Shown here one piece after another: positions 12,201-24,514 of a stretch of DNA of 64,000 nucleotides. Position numbers and translations under genes: made by a program. Origin of the DNA: Phocoena phocoena (taxonomy: Eukaryota; Chordata; Mammalia; Artiodactyla; Phocoenidae); assembly GCF_963924675.1 (NCBI RefSeq), contig NC_089220.1, positions 170,982,761 through 171,046,760 of the forward strand. Direction: 5' to 3'. Position 1 is the stretch's first letter, and each line of letters opens with the position of its first letter. Under the pieces are notes generated by a model that was not told the DNA's origin, did not search any database, and saw only the letters and a program-made list of their open reading frames with translations.

Positions 12201-12308
12201 CCAAATATTCTTATTTGGAATCGGAATATTCCAAATATTCCTCTTCTCAAATAGGGCTTTTTGTGAGCTAAACACCGCTGCTTAGCTCACAAAAAGCCTT
12301 ATTTGAGA
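12201..12308. repeat. Palindrome cluster with a 27-bp-stem hairpin
   Basis: Arms at 12245-12271 and 12282-12308 are reverse complements over 27 bp with one difference, which becomes a G-U pair in plus-strand RNA, around a 10-nt loop at 12272-12281. Just to the left are a 7-bp stem (12201-12207 with 12212-12218) and the 10-bp palindrome ggaatattcc (12223-12232). It does not match a repeat family I recognise. It lies in the FAM171A1 intron, so the structure would be transcribed in the gene's pre-mRNA. Confidence 0.85.
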
Positions 12309-12791
12309 AATTCTGGTTTCTGTTACAAACTTATGTAACAAATCCTATTTTCAGTTGACTGAAGGATATACTTTAGAGGTCATTCCGTAAATCACTTCAA
12401 AATCCAAATTAGCAAAAAATAAAGAGGTAAAATTTAAAAACTTGATATTCAACAGTTTCCTTAGTTTTTTCAATCGCTGCCAACCGTCACTGTTCTATTT
12501 TTAGCTCTACTATTCACTAATGAAGATTTACGATAAGACACATGGCATTACTTATGAGTTAAATGTGGAAGACTCTGCTCATAGTTTAAGATAAAATCTG
12601 CATTCAAAACAACAGGAAGAAACTATCAAAGAGAGAAAAGTGATACCACTTCAGCAAAGCAGAAAGACAAGCTTGTCCTAAAATTATCAACTACTACGCA
12701 GAGCTGGAAATAACCCGGGACGTACCCGGTACTTCTGAGGATGCCCACGAGATCCTCACTCTTCTGAGAAGGCAAAGAGGTCATATACCAA

Positions 12792-13045
12792 TGCCCCCAA
12801 CAGAGGGAGGTCTGCAGAAATAGTAATAATAGCAAAAACAGCAACGGTAATAATAAAAATGCTCCCCACAGAGGAAGGTTCACAGAGATAACAATAATAA
12901 GAATAATAAAACTGCCCCCAACAGAAGATCCATAGAAATAATAACAACGACAACGATAATAGTAATAATAATAAAACTGCCCCCAACAGAGGGAAGTTCA
13001 CAGAAATAATAAAAATAATACTCATACCAATAACAATAAAGAAGA
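12792..13045. repeat. AAT-rich degenerate minisatellite, four units
   Basis: Units start with tgccccc(a)acagagg at 12792, 12860, 12913 and 12978 and continue with caca/gcaga gaaataataa-type text, giving periods of 68, 53 and 65 bp. Length differences come from variable numbers of aat/aac triplets. The minus-strand open frames rich in Leu/Ile/Val are products of this repeat. Confidence 0.85.
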
Positions 13046-13955
13046 AAGAGGGGAAGAAGAAGAAGGTTGGCCTCTACCCCCATCTGACTTCAGAGCCTTC
13101 TACCTTCAAGATGCAGTTTAGACTAAGCCCTTGACCCCAGCACCAGAACCAGGAGTTCTTTACTGGACTTGAGGCCCACCCCCCAGAGATCCTGGTCCCC
13201 CAGCTCTGAGGCAGGGCCCAGGAATCTGCATATTTCACTAGCATCCCAGGATTCAGATGCAGGAGGTCCTTGATGACCCTCGGAGACACTGACTTGGGGC
13301 TACAAAGCACAGGTGACCTGCAGGCCAGACCAGCCCCCACCCGGGGACTCGCCCCACAGGACTTTTAGTAACAGGACAGATGTGTCAACCTAATTATACA
13401 TCACAGTGTTAGCGAGTACCGCTGGGACGGGCTTCTCTCAGTCAGTCTTTACACCGAATTATATTCAATTCCACACTCATCGCTTTAACTCTCCCACGTT
13501 AACTCCACTCGGGTCCCATCAGCCAGTCGTACAGCACAAAGGACTAATGACGAATGGAAAGTAAGCATGAATCCAGCTCCCATAAAATTGGAGGCCCTCT
13601 GGTATGGGAGTCGGACCCTCAGCACCCTCACTTAGCAGTGATTTCAGGAATGCAGTGATGAGTCGGTTTCTAAGCACTGCGCTGCTGCTGAAAGGGCTCG
13701 GAGGCCTCCCCTTTGAGTCACGGCTCAGAATTACACTGGCCACGTGTTCCCTCCACAAGCAGAGGTTGTGCCACTTGCCATTCCTCCTCCGTACCCGTGC
13801 TCAGAGAATCCTTCACGACCACGTGTGATGCCGAAACAGCTGGTCTCAACTCTTGTTGAATCTGGGGGAGGGCGTTTCAAAATTATCAGTGCTCGGCCCC
13901 CACCAGACACCTGACTCCGAATCTCTGGGTGCATCCCTGGGCACCAGTGTTGCTT
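13046..13955. other. Unique intronic DNA
   Basis: No gene or clear repeat was recognised. Confidence 0.5.
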
Positions 13956-13969
13956 AAAAATGCTCCCAG

Positions 13970-14273
13970 ATAGGGTTTCCCCGGTGGCGCAGTGGTTGCG
14001 AATCCGCCTGCCAATGCAGGGGACACGGGTTCGAGCCCTGGTTTGGGAAGATCCCACATGCTGCGGAGCGACTAGGCCCGTGAGCCACAGCTACGGAGCC
14101 TGTGCGTCTGGAGCCTGTGAGGCTCTCCAACAAGAGAGGCCGCAATAGTGAGAGGCCCGCGTACCGCAATGAAGAGTGGCCCCCACTCACCGCAACTGGA
14201 CAGAGCCCTCGCACAGAAACGAAGACCCAATACAGCCAAAAATAAATAAATAAATTACTTAAAACAAACAAAC
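13970..14273 (+). mobile_element. CHR-type SINE (long form)
   Basis: Head tttccccggtggcgcagtgg, body to gaagacccaatacagccaaa and an (aaat)n tail. Perfect 14-bp target-site duplication aaaaatgctcccag at 13956-13969 and 14274-14287. Confidence 0.95.
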
Positions 14274-14793
14274 AAAAATGCTCCCAGGTAATTATAACGT
14301 CCACCCAGGGTGCACACCCACTGGGAATGCTTTTGTTCCTCACAAGAACGTGAGCACCTTGCAGGTGGGCAGTTCCTTCTGCTTTGCCTCACGCGTGGAA
14401 GACTTCATAAATTATTGCTGAATGAAACTGAATGCACTTACATACCAGACAACTTCTACTGCTGTAACAGCTGAGCAATCCCAGGGATAAAGACTGGGCT
14501 GCCATTTGCCACGTCATTTTTCCCACTAATCCTGCGACACTGTAACCCTCCAGGTGGAAGGAGGTCCGGTGAAAGAGTGAGCCCCCTTCTCACTGTTCCT
14601 CCATCTTGGGGCTGAGACGTGTTCTACAAGCTCGTAAAGTTGGCAAAGGCAGTGGTTTTCACCAAATCCTAGGATGTACCTCTGAAACATTACCGTGATT
14701 GAAAATAAGAGCCCCAAATGGCGAATCCCAGTAACTAAGTGCCTTCTGCCAGTCATAAGGGTGGCCAGATTTAGTGAATAAAAATGCAGGATG

Positions 14794-15016
14794 GGGGCTT
14801 CCCTGGTGGCGCAGTGGTTGAGAGTCCGCCTGCCGATGCAGGGGACGCGGGTTCGCGCCCCGGTCCGGGAAGATCCCACATGCCGCGGAGCGGCTGGGCC
14901 CGTGAGCCATGGCTGCTGAGCCTGCGCGTCCGGAGCCTGTGCTCCGCGACGGGAGGGGCCACAACAGTGAGAGGCCCGCGTGCTGCAAAAAAAAAAAAAA
15001 GAAGAAGAAGAAAGAA
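14794..15016 (+). mobile_element. CHR-type SINE (GC-rich, young-looking)
   Basis: Nearly all CpG dinucleotides are retained, suggesting a recent insertion. The tail is poly-A followed by gaagaagaag. Target-site duplication aaaatgcaggatg at 14781-14793 and 15017-15029. Confidence 0.95.
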
Positions 15017-15029
15017 AAAATGCAGGATG

Positions 15030-17505
15030 CCTGGTTAGTTTGAATTTCAGATGAACGACAAATACTTTTTTAGTGTAATTACGTCCACTGCAATACGTGG
15101 ACATACACACACTAAAAATTTAGTCATTGTTTAACTGCAACGCCACTTAACTGAGTATCCTGTGTTTTATCTGGCACCTCTGCCAGTAATAGCCCACTAA
15201 GAGTCTATTTGTTGCCTTGCGTTGCTTTGTTTCAGGAGAAAGCGAGGATGTATTACAAGATAAAAACATTTGAAAACCCTCTGCTTGCTCCCCAGCAAAA
15301 TACTTTGGTCTTCATGGCATAGGAACTGCCCAGAATAGGTTATAAGCAGAATATTCCTCTCTCCCTTTCAAAGAACTGAGTTCTTCAGCTCTGAACAAAG
15401 GACAAGGCAGAAAGGAAACTTTTGTTGCTGGCTGCAGCTGAGCAAATTTATCAAACAAAGGAAGCATTCAACTCACACTTTGCATCACACACACACAAAA
15501 TTTCAACAAACTATATGCAGAAGGCGGAAACAGTGATGAAATTTTATCTGGCTAATCTTGTAATTATGAAGTTGTATTCCCTGTTTTTGCTCCTGCCAGA
15601 GATGGTGGAAAGACACCAGCAGAAAAGGGAGACAGGAGAAGAGAAAATCAGCATAATCGGATTTGCTCTTTCAGCAAACACTGAGGACCCCGGGGGAGCC
15701 AGGAGTGAGGGGCAGCTCTGGCCTCCAAGGGAGACGGATGGCGGACACGCGCACACAACTGCTCGCTACAGGGCAGCAAGTGTTAGGATGGAGTTTTCTG
15801 CTGAACCCTCGGCACCTGGAACAGTGCCTGGAACACCGAAGCATTCCTATTCAATATCTGTTGAATAAAGAGCAAAGGTATGTGCACAGACCTGAAGGAG
15901 TGGAAGGGGGGACCAGAGATGGCTCCCCAAGGGGATGACATCTGATGCTCTAGGAAGAGTGAAAATGAGTTAGTCGGCCTAAAGTATTCTGGCCTGGAGG
16001 AGCGGCTGGTGCAAAGGCATGGCAAAGCCCGAGAGCTGGGTCTCCCGGGAGTGAAGACATCCATCCACCAAACAGCGAAAGCACAGACAGGCGTTCAGGA
16101 GGGAGGCTGGACAGGGGATGGAGACTGGGGAGTCCATCAGGAAGATGACTGGGAATGGAAGCCCCAGAGGAAAGAGGATGCTCTGAGGGTCCACGGAGGG
16201 AGCGCTGGATCACATCTTCCTCTCAAGAGGAAGTGGAGGAAAGGAGGGACCCGAAGGAGACTAAGAAAGGGCAACCCCAGCAGGAGGAGAGGAGGCAGGA
16301 GAAGCCACGGCCACGGGAGCCCGGACGGTGTGTCACGGAGAGGGAGAGGCCGGAGTCAAGGGAGAGAGAAAGCAGAGGGTTAAGGGATGACTTGGGGGTG
16401 ACAACGGAGAGACGGCACAGACAGCAGCATCTGTGGCAATGGGGTGTGAGAAGTGGACAATCTGAGGGATGACAGGGCCATGGAGGTGCCGTTTCACAGG
16501 TGTGTCTTTGGATGGAAGAGCCCTCAAGATATGCTGAGATAAAGAGGTGGAGCCTCAGGCAGGAAGACCCTGATCATACGGCTCAGCGCTGAAGGCTGGG
16601 ATGCTGTGGGCCAGGATAGGGCGGGGGGAAGCGGAGAGCTTTTCTTAAGCTCCTTTCTCTTGTGTCCCCTCCTCAGCCCCAGATGCCCTACAGGAGGAAC
16701 TAGCCTTGGCCCAGCTGTGTCTAAAGCCCACTCCCGAGCATACTGGCTTTCACCTGGGCAAGTGGCACCGCCCCGGAGGCGAGGAAATGAACATTTCAAG
16801 AGGTAATTGACTAGGTGATGCAACTCCACCTCCTTCATTTAGAAACACAAAACAAAAATAAAACCGCCATGAGCCAGAAAGACAAAGGTTCACACAGATC
16901 AATCATTCTGCTGGTTCCTCTAAGGTCTCTGGGACTCTTCAGGCAGCCAAGAATCTCCACGGAGATAAATTACGGAAAGGTCACCCTGGAATCCTGCTGC
17001 CTCGACAGTGCCTGAACCACCTTCTATGCAGGGACAACGAAGTAAACACAGCTGGGGTAGCTGGCAGCTGTGTTACTGTGTCATCTAGGTGTGGTGCAAA
17101 AACCACGTCTTTTGAATAAAACAACTCAAAGATCTAGTCAGTCCTTAGTCTTTTAAAATAATTATGGAAAAGAAGTCGGGACTCTACATCTCTGAGTAAC
17201 AGCAGTCATTGTTACTATTATTTCTTTAAATGAGCCCCAAACAGCTGGCAATAAGTGGCTTATTCAAGATGCCATTTGCACAATCTGAAAAAACCACACT
17301 ACCATAACACGGATAAAAACGTGTAAGCTTCACGGTTTGTAAGAACTGCACTCCACAGAAAAAGAAACGGCATAAAAAGGCAGTTCAATATCAAGTGCAA
17401 ACCGGAACCAGACCAATATCGGTATTTCTGTTGCTCCTCGAAATTATTTTCATCAGGTCAGAAACATACGCAGTCCAACTGGTGATGGTCTAAAGGCAGG
17501 TTAAA
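15030..17505. other. Intronic DNA with a purine-rich tract and MIR/L2-like tail
   Basis: A MIR- or L2-like 3' tail (ggaacagtgcctggaacacc, ttcaatatctgttgaataaa) lies at about 15800-15875. A strongly purine-rich stretch (gga/aga-rich) spans about 16090-16480 and explains the charged open frames there. No exon signal was found. Confidence 0.5.
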
Positions 17506-17519
17506 GATAACCGAATGCG

Positions 17520-17730
17520 TGGGCTTCCCTGGTGGCGCAGTGGTTGAGAGTCCGCCTGCCGATGCAGGGGACGCGGGTTCGTGCCCCGGTCCGGGAAGAT
17601 CCCACATGCCGCGGAGCGGCTGGGCCTGTGAGCCATGGCCACTGGGCCTGCGCGTCCGGAGCCTGTGCTCCGCAACGGAAGAGGCCACAACAGTGAGAGG
17701 CCCGCGTACCGCAAAAAAAAAAAAAAAAAC
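17520..17730 (+). mobile_element. CHR-type SINE (GC-rich, young-looking)
   Basis: Complete copy with most CpGs retained and a 17-base poly-A tail. Flanked by gataaccgaa at 17506-17515 and 17731-17740. Confidence 0.95.
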
Positions 17731-17949
17731 GATAACCGAACACGAAGTGCACAACCAGGATCACGGGAGCTGTGGACAGTTTTTATTATGTACATAATTA
17801 AGTACATAATAAACATTTTAACTGTATGGATGTTTAAGGGTGTGAATACGCACATAGAAAAAGATGTGCAGCCCCTTCCAAGACATCTGTGTCCATCACA
17901 ACACCCGAGTGGACTACATCACCTACCTTATCTTTTTGTTTTTGGTAGG

Positions 17950-18192
17950 AGTTTATTAATTAATTAATTTATTTTGGCAAGTGGGGCCCATTCTTCATCG
18001 CGGTGCACGGGCCTCTCACTGTCGCGGCCTCTCTTGTTGTGGAACACAGGCTCCAGACACACAGGCTCAGTAGTTGTGGCACACAGGCCTAGTTGCCCTG
18101 CAGCATGTGGGATTTTCCCGGACCAGGCCTCCAACCCATGTCCCCTGCATTAGCCGGCAGATTCTCAACCACTGCGCCACCAAGGAAGCCCC
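17950..18192 (-). mobile_element. CHR-type SINE (antisense, older)
   Basis: Reads as the reverse complement, ending ctgcgccaccaaggaagccc, with a ttaattaattaatttatttt tail on the left. It is more diverged than the GC-rich copies. Confidence 0.9.
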
Positions 18193-18766
18193 ACCTACCT
18201 ACCTTGAAGCTAGGCTTTGAATAAGGTGAGAATGAATTTTCTAGGTAGCTTTCTTTAAACTGAGATGTTAAAAACCTAAGGAAAAAGCAGCAGCGCGTCT
18301 ACCTGGTGGCAGGCGCAGTGGCCGAGTAACAGGGCATATGAGAGGAGCCAGACAAAACGGATTGCTTCCTGGCTCTGCCTCTGTCTGTCTCTAAACATTA
18401 GGAACTGACTGGCAGTGGACAGCCTCGCTATTTCAAGTGTGGTCCCTTGACCGGCAGCATGGTAAGAGCTGCAGCATCTTAGGGGCCACACCGGACCCAC
18501 TGGACCAGGATGCACGTTGAACCAGACCTGCCAGGGATACAAGTCCATACTGGAGTTTGGGCGGCAGCAGTCAGCAGAGCAAGATCGGCTGGCTTTCCTT
18601 CTGGTCGCTCCACACCTAAAGGTAATACGGAGACTAGGCACATCACCTCAGGAAGTTATCAAGTGCTCCTTTCATTATATTACATTTCATTGTATAACAT
18701 TTTTCAGTTGTATTTACCTTTTCTCTAAAGTAACAGAGTCTTCCTTTTCTTTACCCACAGGTCTTT

Positions 18767-19023
18767 TTTTTTTTAATTTTATATTTTTTATACAGCAGGT
18801 TCTTATTAGTTATCTATTTTATACATATTAGTGCATACATGTCAATCCCAATCTCCCAATTCACCACACCACCACCACCCCCTGCCACTTCCCCTCCTTG
18901 GTGTCCATACATTTGTTCTCTACATCTGTGTCTCTATTTCTGCCCTGCAAACCTGTTCACCTGTACCATTTTTCTAGGTTCCACATATATGCGTTAACAT
19001 ACGACACTTGTTTTTCTCTTTCT
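18767..19023 (-). mobile_element. L1 3' end, 5'-truncated
   Basis: Poly-T, then antisense L1 text (cagcaggttcttattagtta, ccacatatatgcgttaacat). Flanks acccacaggtctttt and acccataggcctttat form an imperfect target-site duplication. Confidence 0.85.
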
Positions 19024-19844
19024 GACCCATAGGCCTTTATTTTTCAAAGTAGTTTGGCTTCATGCAACCGTCTAAGGTAATGTCAACTTTTTATATTATA
19101 TACACTAACAGGGTGGGGCGAAATGGAAAATGCTTCTCAAGTTCAATTTTAGATATGATTATATAATTTTTTTCCCTTTTCTTTTTTTGGTGACAGTTGT
19201 TAATTGACTCGTTAGCAAACCGGTGTTTTCACAGCAAGCTAGGAAGTCACTTAGACTGTTATCCAGAAAGATGACATGTAATCAGAACCACACAGAAGAG
19301 GCCAGGGCTGGTGTCATCAAAAGCAAGGACCAGGGGCTGCATGCACAGGTGTCCACAGCAGACCTAAGTGTACACATCTCCATTTGGAGCAGCAGTCCTA
19401 CTCGCTGAAGAGCTCACTGCGCCCACTGTACTGTAAACCCCGGCGAAGTAGGGGTCATGAATCTATTTTACACTGCCTGACAAAGAGTAGGAGGGGTTTA
19501 CTAAATATCCATGAATGAATGAGTGAATAAAGGAACAGCTCTTAAATCCGGGCTCTCCCTACAACACTCTGCACCTTACCTTTCAATTCCTGCAAAAGTG
19601 AGGGAATTAAAGTGACCTCCTGATTCCCAAGCAGCCACTCCCTACACTGAGAAGTCTCCCCATTGCTCCCATGAGGACCACCAGAGGGGCCTTTTCCTCT
19701 GGGAACTAAATCGCTCCCAACCGGTCACTACAATAGTTACCATCAGCTCCTTTATCTCGATCACTTCTGGACTCGGAAAGATAAACACAGCACATTCAAT
19801 CACTCTTATACAAACTAAGATCTAGGCATAAGTGGTTACTTTCA

Positions 19845-21100
19845 ACAACGGGATTAATCTCCAAAATATACAAACAGTGCATGCAGCTCAATAACAAAAA
19901 AGCAAACAGCCCAATCCAAAAAACTGGGCAGAAGATCTAAATAGACATCTCTCCAAAGAAGACATAAAGATGGCCAAAAAGCACATGAAAAGATGCTCAA
20001 CGTCTCTAATTATTAGAGAAATGCAAATCAAAACTACAATGAGGTATCACCTCACACTGGTCAGAATGGCCAGCATCAAAAAGTCTACAAACAATAAATG
20101 CTGGAGAGGGTGTAGAGAAAAGGTAATCCTCCTACACTGTTGGTGGGAATGTAAATTGGTATGCCCACTAAGGAGAACGGTGTGGATGTTCCGTAAAAAA
20201 CTAAAAATGAAGCTACCATATGATCCTGCAATCCCACTCCTGGGCATATATCCAGGGAAAGCTGTAATTCGAAAAGATACATGCATCCTAATGTTCACTG
20301 TAGCACTATTGACAATAGCCAAGACAAGGAAGCAACCTAAGTGTCCATCAACACTTAGGATGAATGGATAAATAAGATCTGGTACAAATATACAATGGAA
20401 TACTACTCAACCATACAAAAGGCTGAAATAATGCCATTTGCATAGATGCACCGAGAGAATATCATACTAAGTGAAGTCAGACAGACAGACAAATATCATA
20501 ATCACTTATGTGTGGAATCTAAAAAAATGATACAAATGTACTTATTTACAAAACAGAAACAGACTCACAGATTTAGAAAACATGGTTACCAAAGGAGAAA
20601 GCTTAGCAGGGAAGGATAAATTAGGAGCTTGGGATTAACATGTACACACTACGATATATAAAACAGATAATAAACAAAGACCTACTGTATAGCACAGGGA
20701 ACTCTACTCAATACTCAGTAATAACCTATATGGGGTCTTCCCTGGTGGCCCAGTGGTTAAAAGTCCTTCTTGCAATGCAGGGGATGCTGGTTCGATCCCT
20801 GGTTGGGGAACTAAGATCCCACACGCTGAGGGGCAACAAAGCCCACGCGCCGCAACTACAGAGCCCTCGCGCCCTGGAGCCTGCATGCCACAACTAGAGA
20901 GAAGCCCCCTCACTGCAACCAAGAGCCCGCGCGCTGCAACCAAGACCTGACACAGCCAATAAATAAATAAATGAAATAACCTATGCGGGAAAAGAATCTG
21001 AAAAAGAATAAATGTATGTATAACTAACTCATTTTGCTGTACACCTGAAACTAACACAAAATTGTAAATCAACTATACTCCAATATAAAACTTAAAACAA
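19845..21100 (+). mobile_element. L1: ORF2 C-terminal remnant and 3' UTR
   Basis: The sense-strand 3' part of a ruminant/cetacean-type L1. An open segment at 19970-20371 encodes the C-terminal end of ORF2 protein, with the recognisable stretches [12 protein letters not shown] and [13 protein letters not shown], but has no endonuclease or reverse transcriptase domain. The 3' UTR follows and ends in the usual ctatactccaatataaa. A SINE interrupts the UTR at 20735-20974. The element is 5'-truncated and cannot move by itself. Confidence 0.92.
20735..20974 (+). mobile_element. CHR-type SINE inserted in an L1 3' UTR
   Basis: Head tcttccctggtggcccagtg and an (aaat)n tail. The L1 words ataacctatatgggg (left) and ataacctatgcggg (right) form the target-site duplication. 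Confidence 0.93.
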
Positions 21101-22190
21101 CAACAAAACACCAAAGTCTCCTCCTTCTGCGGCTGAAATTGACTTTAAGGAGGCTGACCTTTCTGTGCCCTTTTGGTTGCTGTGAGGTGGATACTTTCTC
21201 TTAACTCAACTGAAAAAGCAAGAATGAGAATGGGGGGAAAAAGGAAAGGAGATGGGGAACAAAGACCAGTAACTGCCTTCTAAATAAACTACACATGATT
21301 AGCAGAGGAGGCTCAGGTTATAGAAAGTTATGCTGCAAAAGCCAGAGCCTTTGATGTTGGACTATGTGGTTGAAGATTAACCAACCAAGCAGAATAGATG
21401 GGAAAAGAGGTTTTACGGTAACTGGGGAGAGGAAGACAGATAGGCGTGGCAACCAGTTCACAGACTTAAGAATAACACCCACTACTCAATATGCCCCGTG
21501 GGATGACACATGAGTTTATTAGCAAATTCAGCAACTCCACTGATACTTTTTCCAACAAAAGAAAAAAACCAACTCATTTTCCAATGCTTTATCAATAAAC
21601 TCACAAGGTTGCCGATGATGCCATTATTCTTATGTCCCCGCCACGAGCTATGATTCACAGGGATGGGGGTGTGGCCCTGGGTGTGCCTCCCTGCCAACCT
21701 TCTCTACATGATTAATTCTTAGCCTTCAAACCCTGGCTCCAAAGCCTATTCCCTGGGAAAGCCTCTCCGGCAGCCCAGCCAGTCATTCCCTTCCCTGCAA
21801 CCCTGCACGCTTTGCTTTTTGCTTATCCCTGTTTTCCCCTCATGGGAGCTTGAGTTCCAGAAAAGAGGGGCTGGGTCTTAATTATCTTTGAAAATTATCT
21901 CGGAAACAGTGAGTGTGAATCCCTAGAACAACTGAGAGACAGGCTAAGAGGAGAGCAGAGGAGGGTGTGCGGGTGGGACCTCCACCTCCACGGTGTACCA
22001 GCACATGTCTGCAAGCCACATTGCTTTTCATGTATAAAAAGGAATACTCTCTCTCCCAAATACCTCTCAGGATTATGAGGAACAAAACAGATAATGGCTC
22101 TGAAAGCATTTGAAAATCTAATGGATCCTATAAATTTAAGATAATAACATCAGTGTTTTGGTGGTGAAAGGTAAGGCAAGCAGACTCTGT
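21101..22190. other. Intronic DNA with a probable L2 fragment
   Basis: Pyrimidine-rich text at about 21720-21925 (gggaaagcctctccggcagc, ttttcccctcatgggagctt) resembles the L2 3' region in plus orientation, at low confidence. Nothing else was recognised. Confidence 0.45.
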
Positions 22191-22365
22191 TGGATGGATG
22201 GATGAACCGATGGGTGGGTATAAAGATGGGTAGATGGATAGATAGGTGGGTTGACAGATGGATGGATGGGTGGATGAGTGGATAGATGGGTGGATGGGTG
22301 GATGAGTGTGTGGGTGGATGGATGGATGGATGAATGGATAGGTGGGTGGGCAGACAGATGGGTGT
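22191..22365. repeat. GGAT/GGGT microsatellite
   Basis: Imperfect tandem tetranucleotides (tggatggatggatg with gggt and agat variants) over about 175 bp. The minus-strand frame of repeated Ser-Thr-His-Pro is a translation of this repeat. Confidence 0.93.
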
Positions 22366-24514
22366 GGAGATAGGTGAGGGGAAGGGTGTATAAAGAATGG
22401 CTAATCAGCCATGAAGCAGCTAACAGAGAGATAAGGTGAGGAAGCATCTAACTTCAAGTCTTTCCAGACCATTCTCTCAGGTAAACATCTCCCTAGGGAT
22501 TCTGAATTTAGAAATGGGAAGATAGGAGCAGGGAATAGCTCCACCTAATTAACAAAATGTTATCTAACGAGTACACATAAACAACAGCCCTGGTCTAAGA
22601 GCTGGCAACTCCTTTCTCATACTTACTTAGCATTTATATAGTATTTTAACATGTATTGATTTGGAATGCATAAGTTTAATATTTAATGTGACATCTAATA
22701 GATTTCCATCAAGACACTCAAAGAACCATCATTATAGGCAATGATTCTATCTTTAAATTTTAAAAGGCAAATGAGGTTTATCAAGATAGTTTCAAAAAAC
22801 TGGTTCAAACAGTAGGGGAGAAAGTTCATAATAGGAGCATTTTTATCAATTTTAACTTCAACTAAAAACCTAAGTTACAGCACAAGAATCAGTTCTAAAG
22901 AAAATACAACTTGTGCATTAAAAGCCATTTTAACAGTCTGCTCTGCCCAGAGGTGAGTGAGCTAAAAGGATCACTTTCTGAGTCTCATTTCAATAGGCAG
23001 TCTTTAAGTTTATAGGAAAGGAAAAAATGTATCCATAGGAGTATCTGCCAAGGAACGTTGTTTAGGAAGGAGACCTAATTTTGCTGTGGCCATACTAGTA
23101 ACATTGGAACAATCCTGCAGGTACTCTGCCTGGAGAGCAGAGCCATATTTTAAGAGGGCTCCCTGGGCTCCAGCAGATGGGCTGTAAACTTGACCAGACT
23201 GCAGACACTGTGTCCTCCACACTCACCAGTTGACTGCTTTAACTTCTCTATCCCTTTCCCATATGCTTTCTCACACAGTCACAAACATGTCTAGCAGATG
23301 GTAGGTAACAAAGAAAGAAACTGATCAGCTGAGCAAAAAGTGAAAAACCTGGTTCTAAAGGAGGCATCTAAAAACCAATCTCCTCCAACCTCTGATTAGA
23401 TGGGAATGTTTTAAATACTCAAATGACGTGAAACACAAGTAACTTCTTTCACACCATCCTCAAGAAGCACTGCCCTCTTGTATTACAATATTTAGAATAA
23501 CAGACCTACACGGATCTAATGCTATTCTGTTTTCCTAACTCGGAATAATCACAGACTTTCTTAATATCAAAAAATATTGAGACAATAATAGAGCGACCAG
23601 CAACTCTCAGAGGATGATTTTTCTATCACATTAAACACCAAACCAATGCTGGGCTCGGAGGGTCCACATTCAGGCATCAGGCTGAACACTCCTATCTCGT
23701 GAGCATCACAGCAAGAAAATGTTCTAAGTTCGGAAAAAATCCTTTCCTTTTATAAAATCTCTATTTTAATATAAACAACAGAAAGGCTATTTATGCCACT
23801 AAATCTGTCTGTCTGGGTAGAAGTCCAAAGAACTCAGACAAAGAACTTGGAGAAAGTACCTTCGCTGAACGTACCAACAGTATATACAGCAGGGAAGCCG
23901 TACACAGGTGTCACTGCTCTTTGTGTGGATACAGCTTCTAAAAAAAAAGCAGGCAGCTCTGAAATAGACTAAACATTAGGAAAGGCCATATGAGGGAAGA
24001 AACAGAACTGAAGAAAGAGGACCTGACTCAAGCACCCACTTTTCCCCGAATCCCAGCAAGGATTTCTGGGATGGCTCAGTTCTGTGAAATCTACATGCAG
24101 ACATGCACATGCATGTGTAACACCCAATGTACATTTCTATAGGTTAGTGGCACAAGAAGAGGAGATAAGGGCACAATCCTATCTGGCCTCAATTTCCAAA
24201 TGATATACCCAGTCTCTAGGGGTGATTTTAAATCTCAAGAAATTTCACTTTTTACAGCAGGTCATCTCTTGGTATGCTCAACTCTGATTCAAAATAGCTG
24301 ACTTCTGTGAATAGATATGTCTAGAACTTTATTATTATCTTAACTTTAAAAAAGACTATTAGACTATGAGGAATTGAATCAATATACTCGTGACTCAAAA
24401 AGGTTAATGAAGAGTCCCAAGTAACTTCTAGAAGCTGCTTAGTCATTGTAAGAGATCCTGGTACTTGCTGGAGTGTATCGACTCTTGCACCTTCCAACTG
24501 GCATATATGTTTAG
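22366..24514. other. AT-rich intronic DNA
   Basis: About 2.1 kb without a recognised exon, RNA gene or clear repeat. Confidence 0.55.

Noticed and set aside
12245..12308. MADE1-type mariner MITE
   Set aside because: Size and palindromic form are similar, but the arm sequence is different and no TA duplication is obvious.
12626..13083. Leu/Ile/Val-rich minus-strand frames resembling membrane segments
   Set aside because: Produced by the AAT-rich minisatellite read on the other strand.
14526..15110. 194-residue minus-strand frame
   Set aside because: Built across an inserted SINE; the same peptide pattern recurs at every SINE copy in the window.
19970..20371. 133-residue frame as a host gene
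   Set aside because: It is the C-terminal tail of L1 ORF2 in a 5'-truncated element.
22136..22447. Repetitive Ser-Thr-His-Pro frame
   Set aside because: Direct translation of the GGAT microsatellite.
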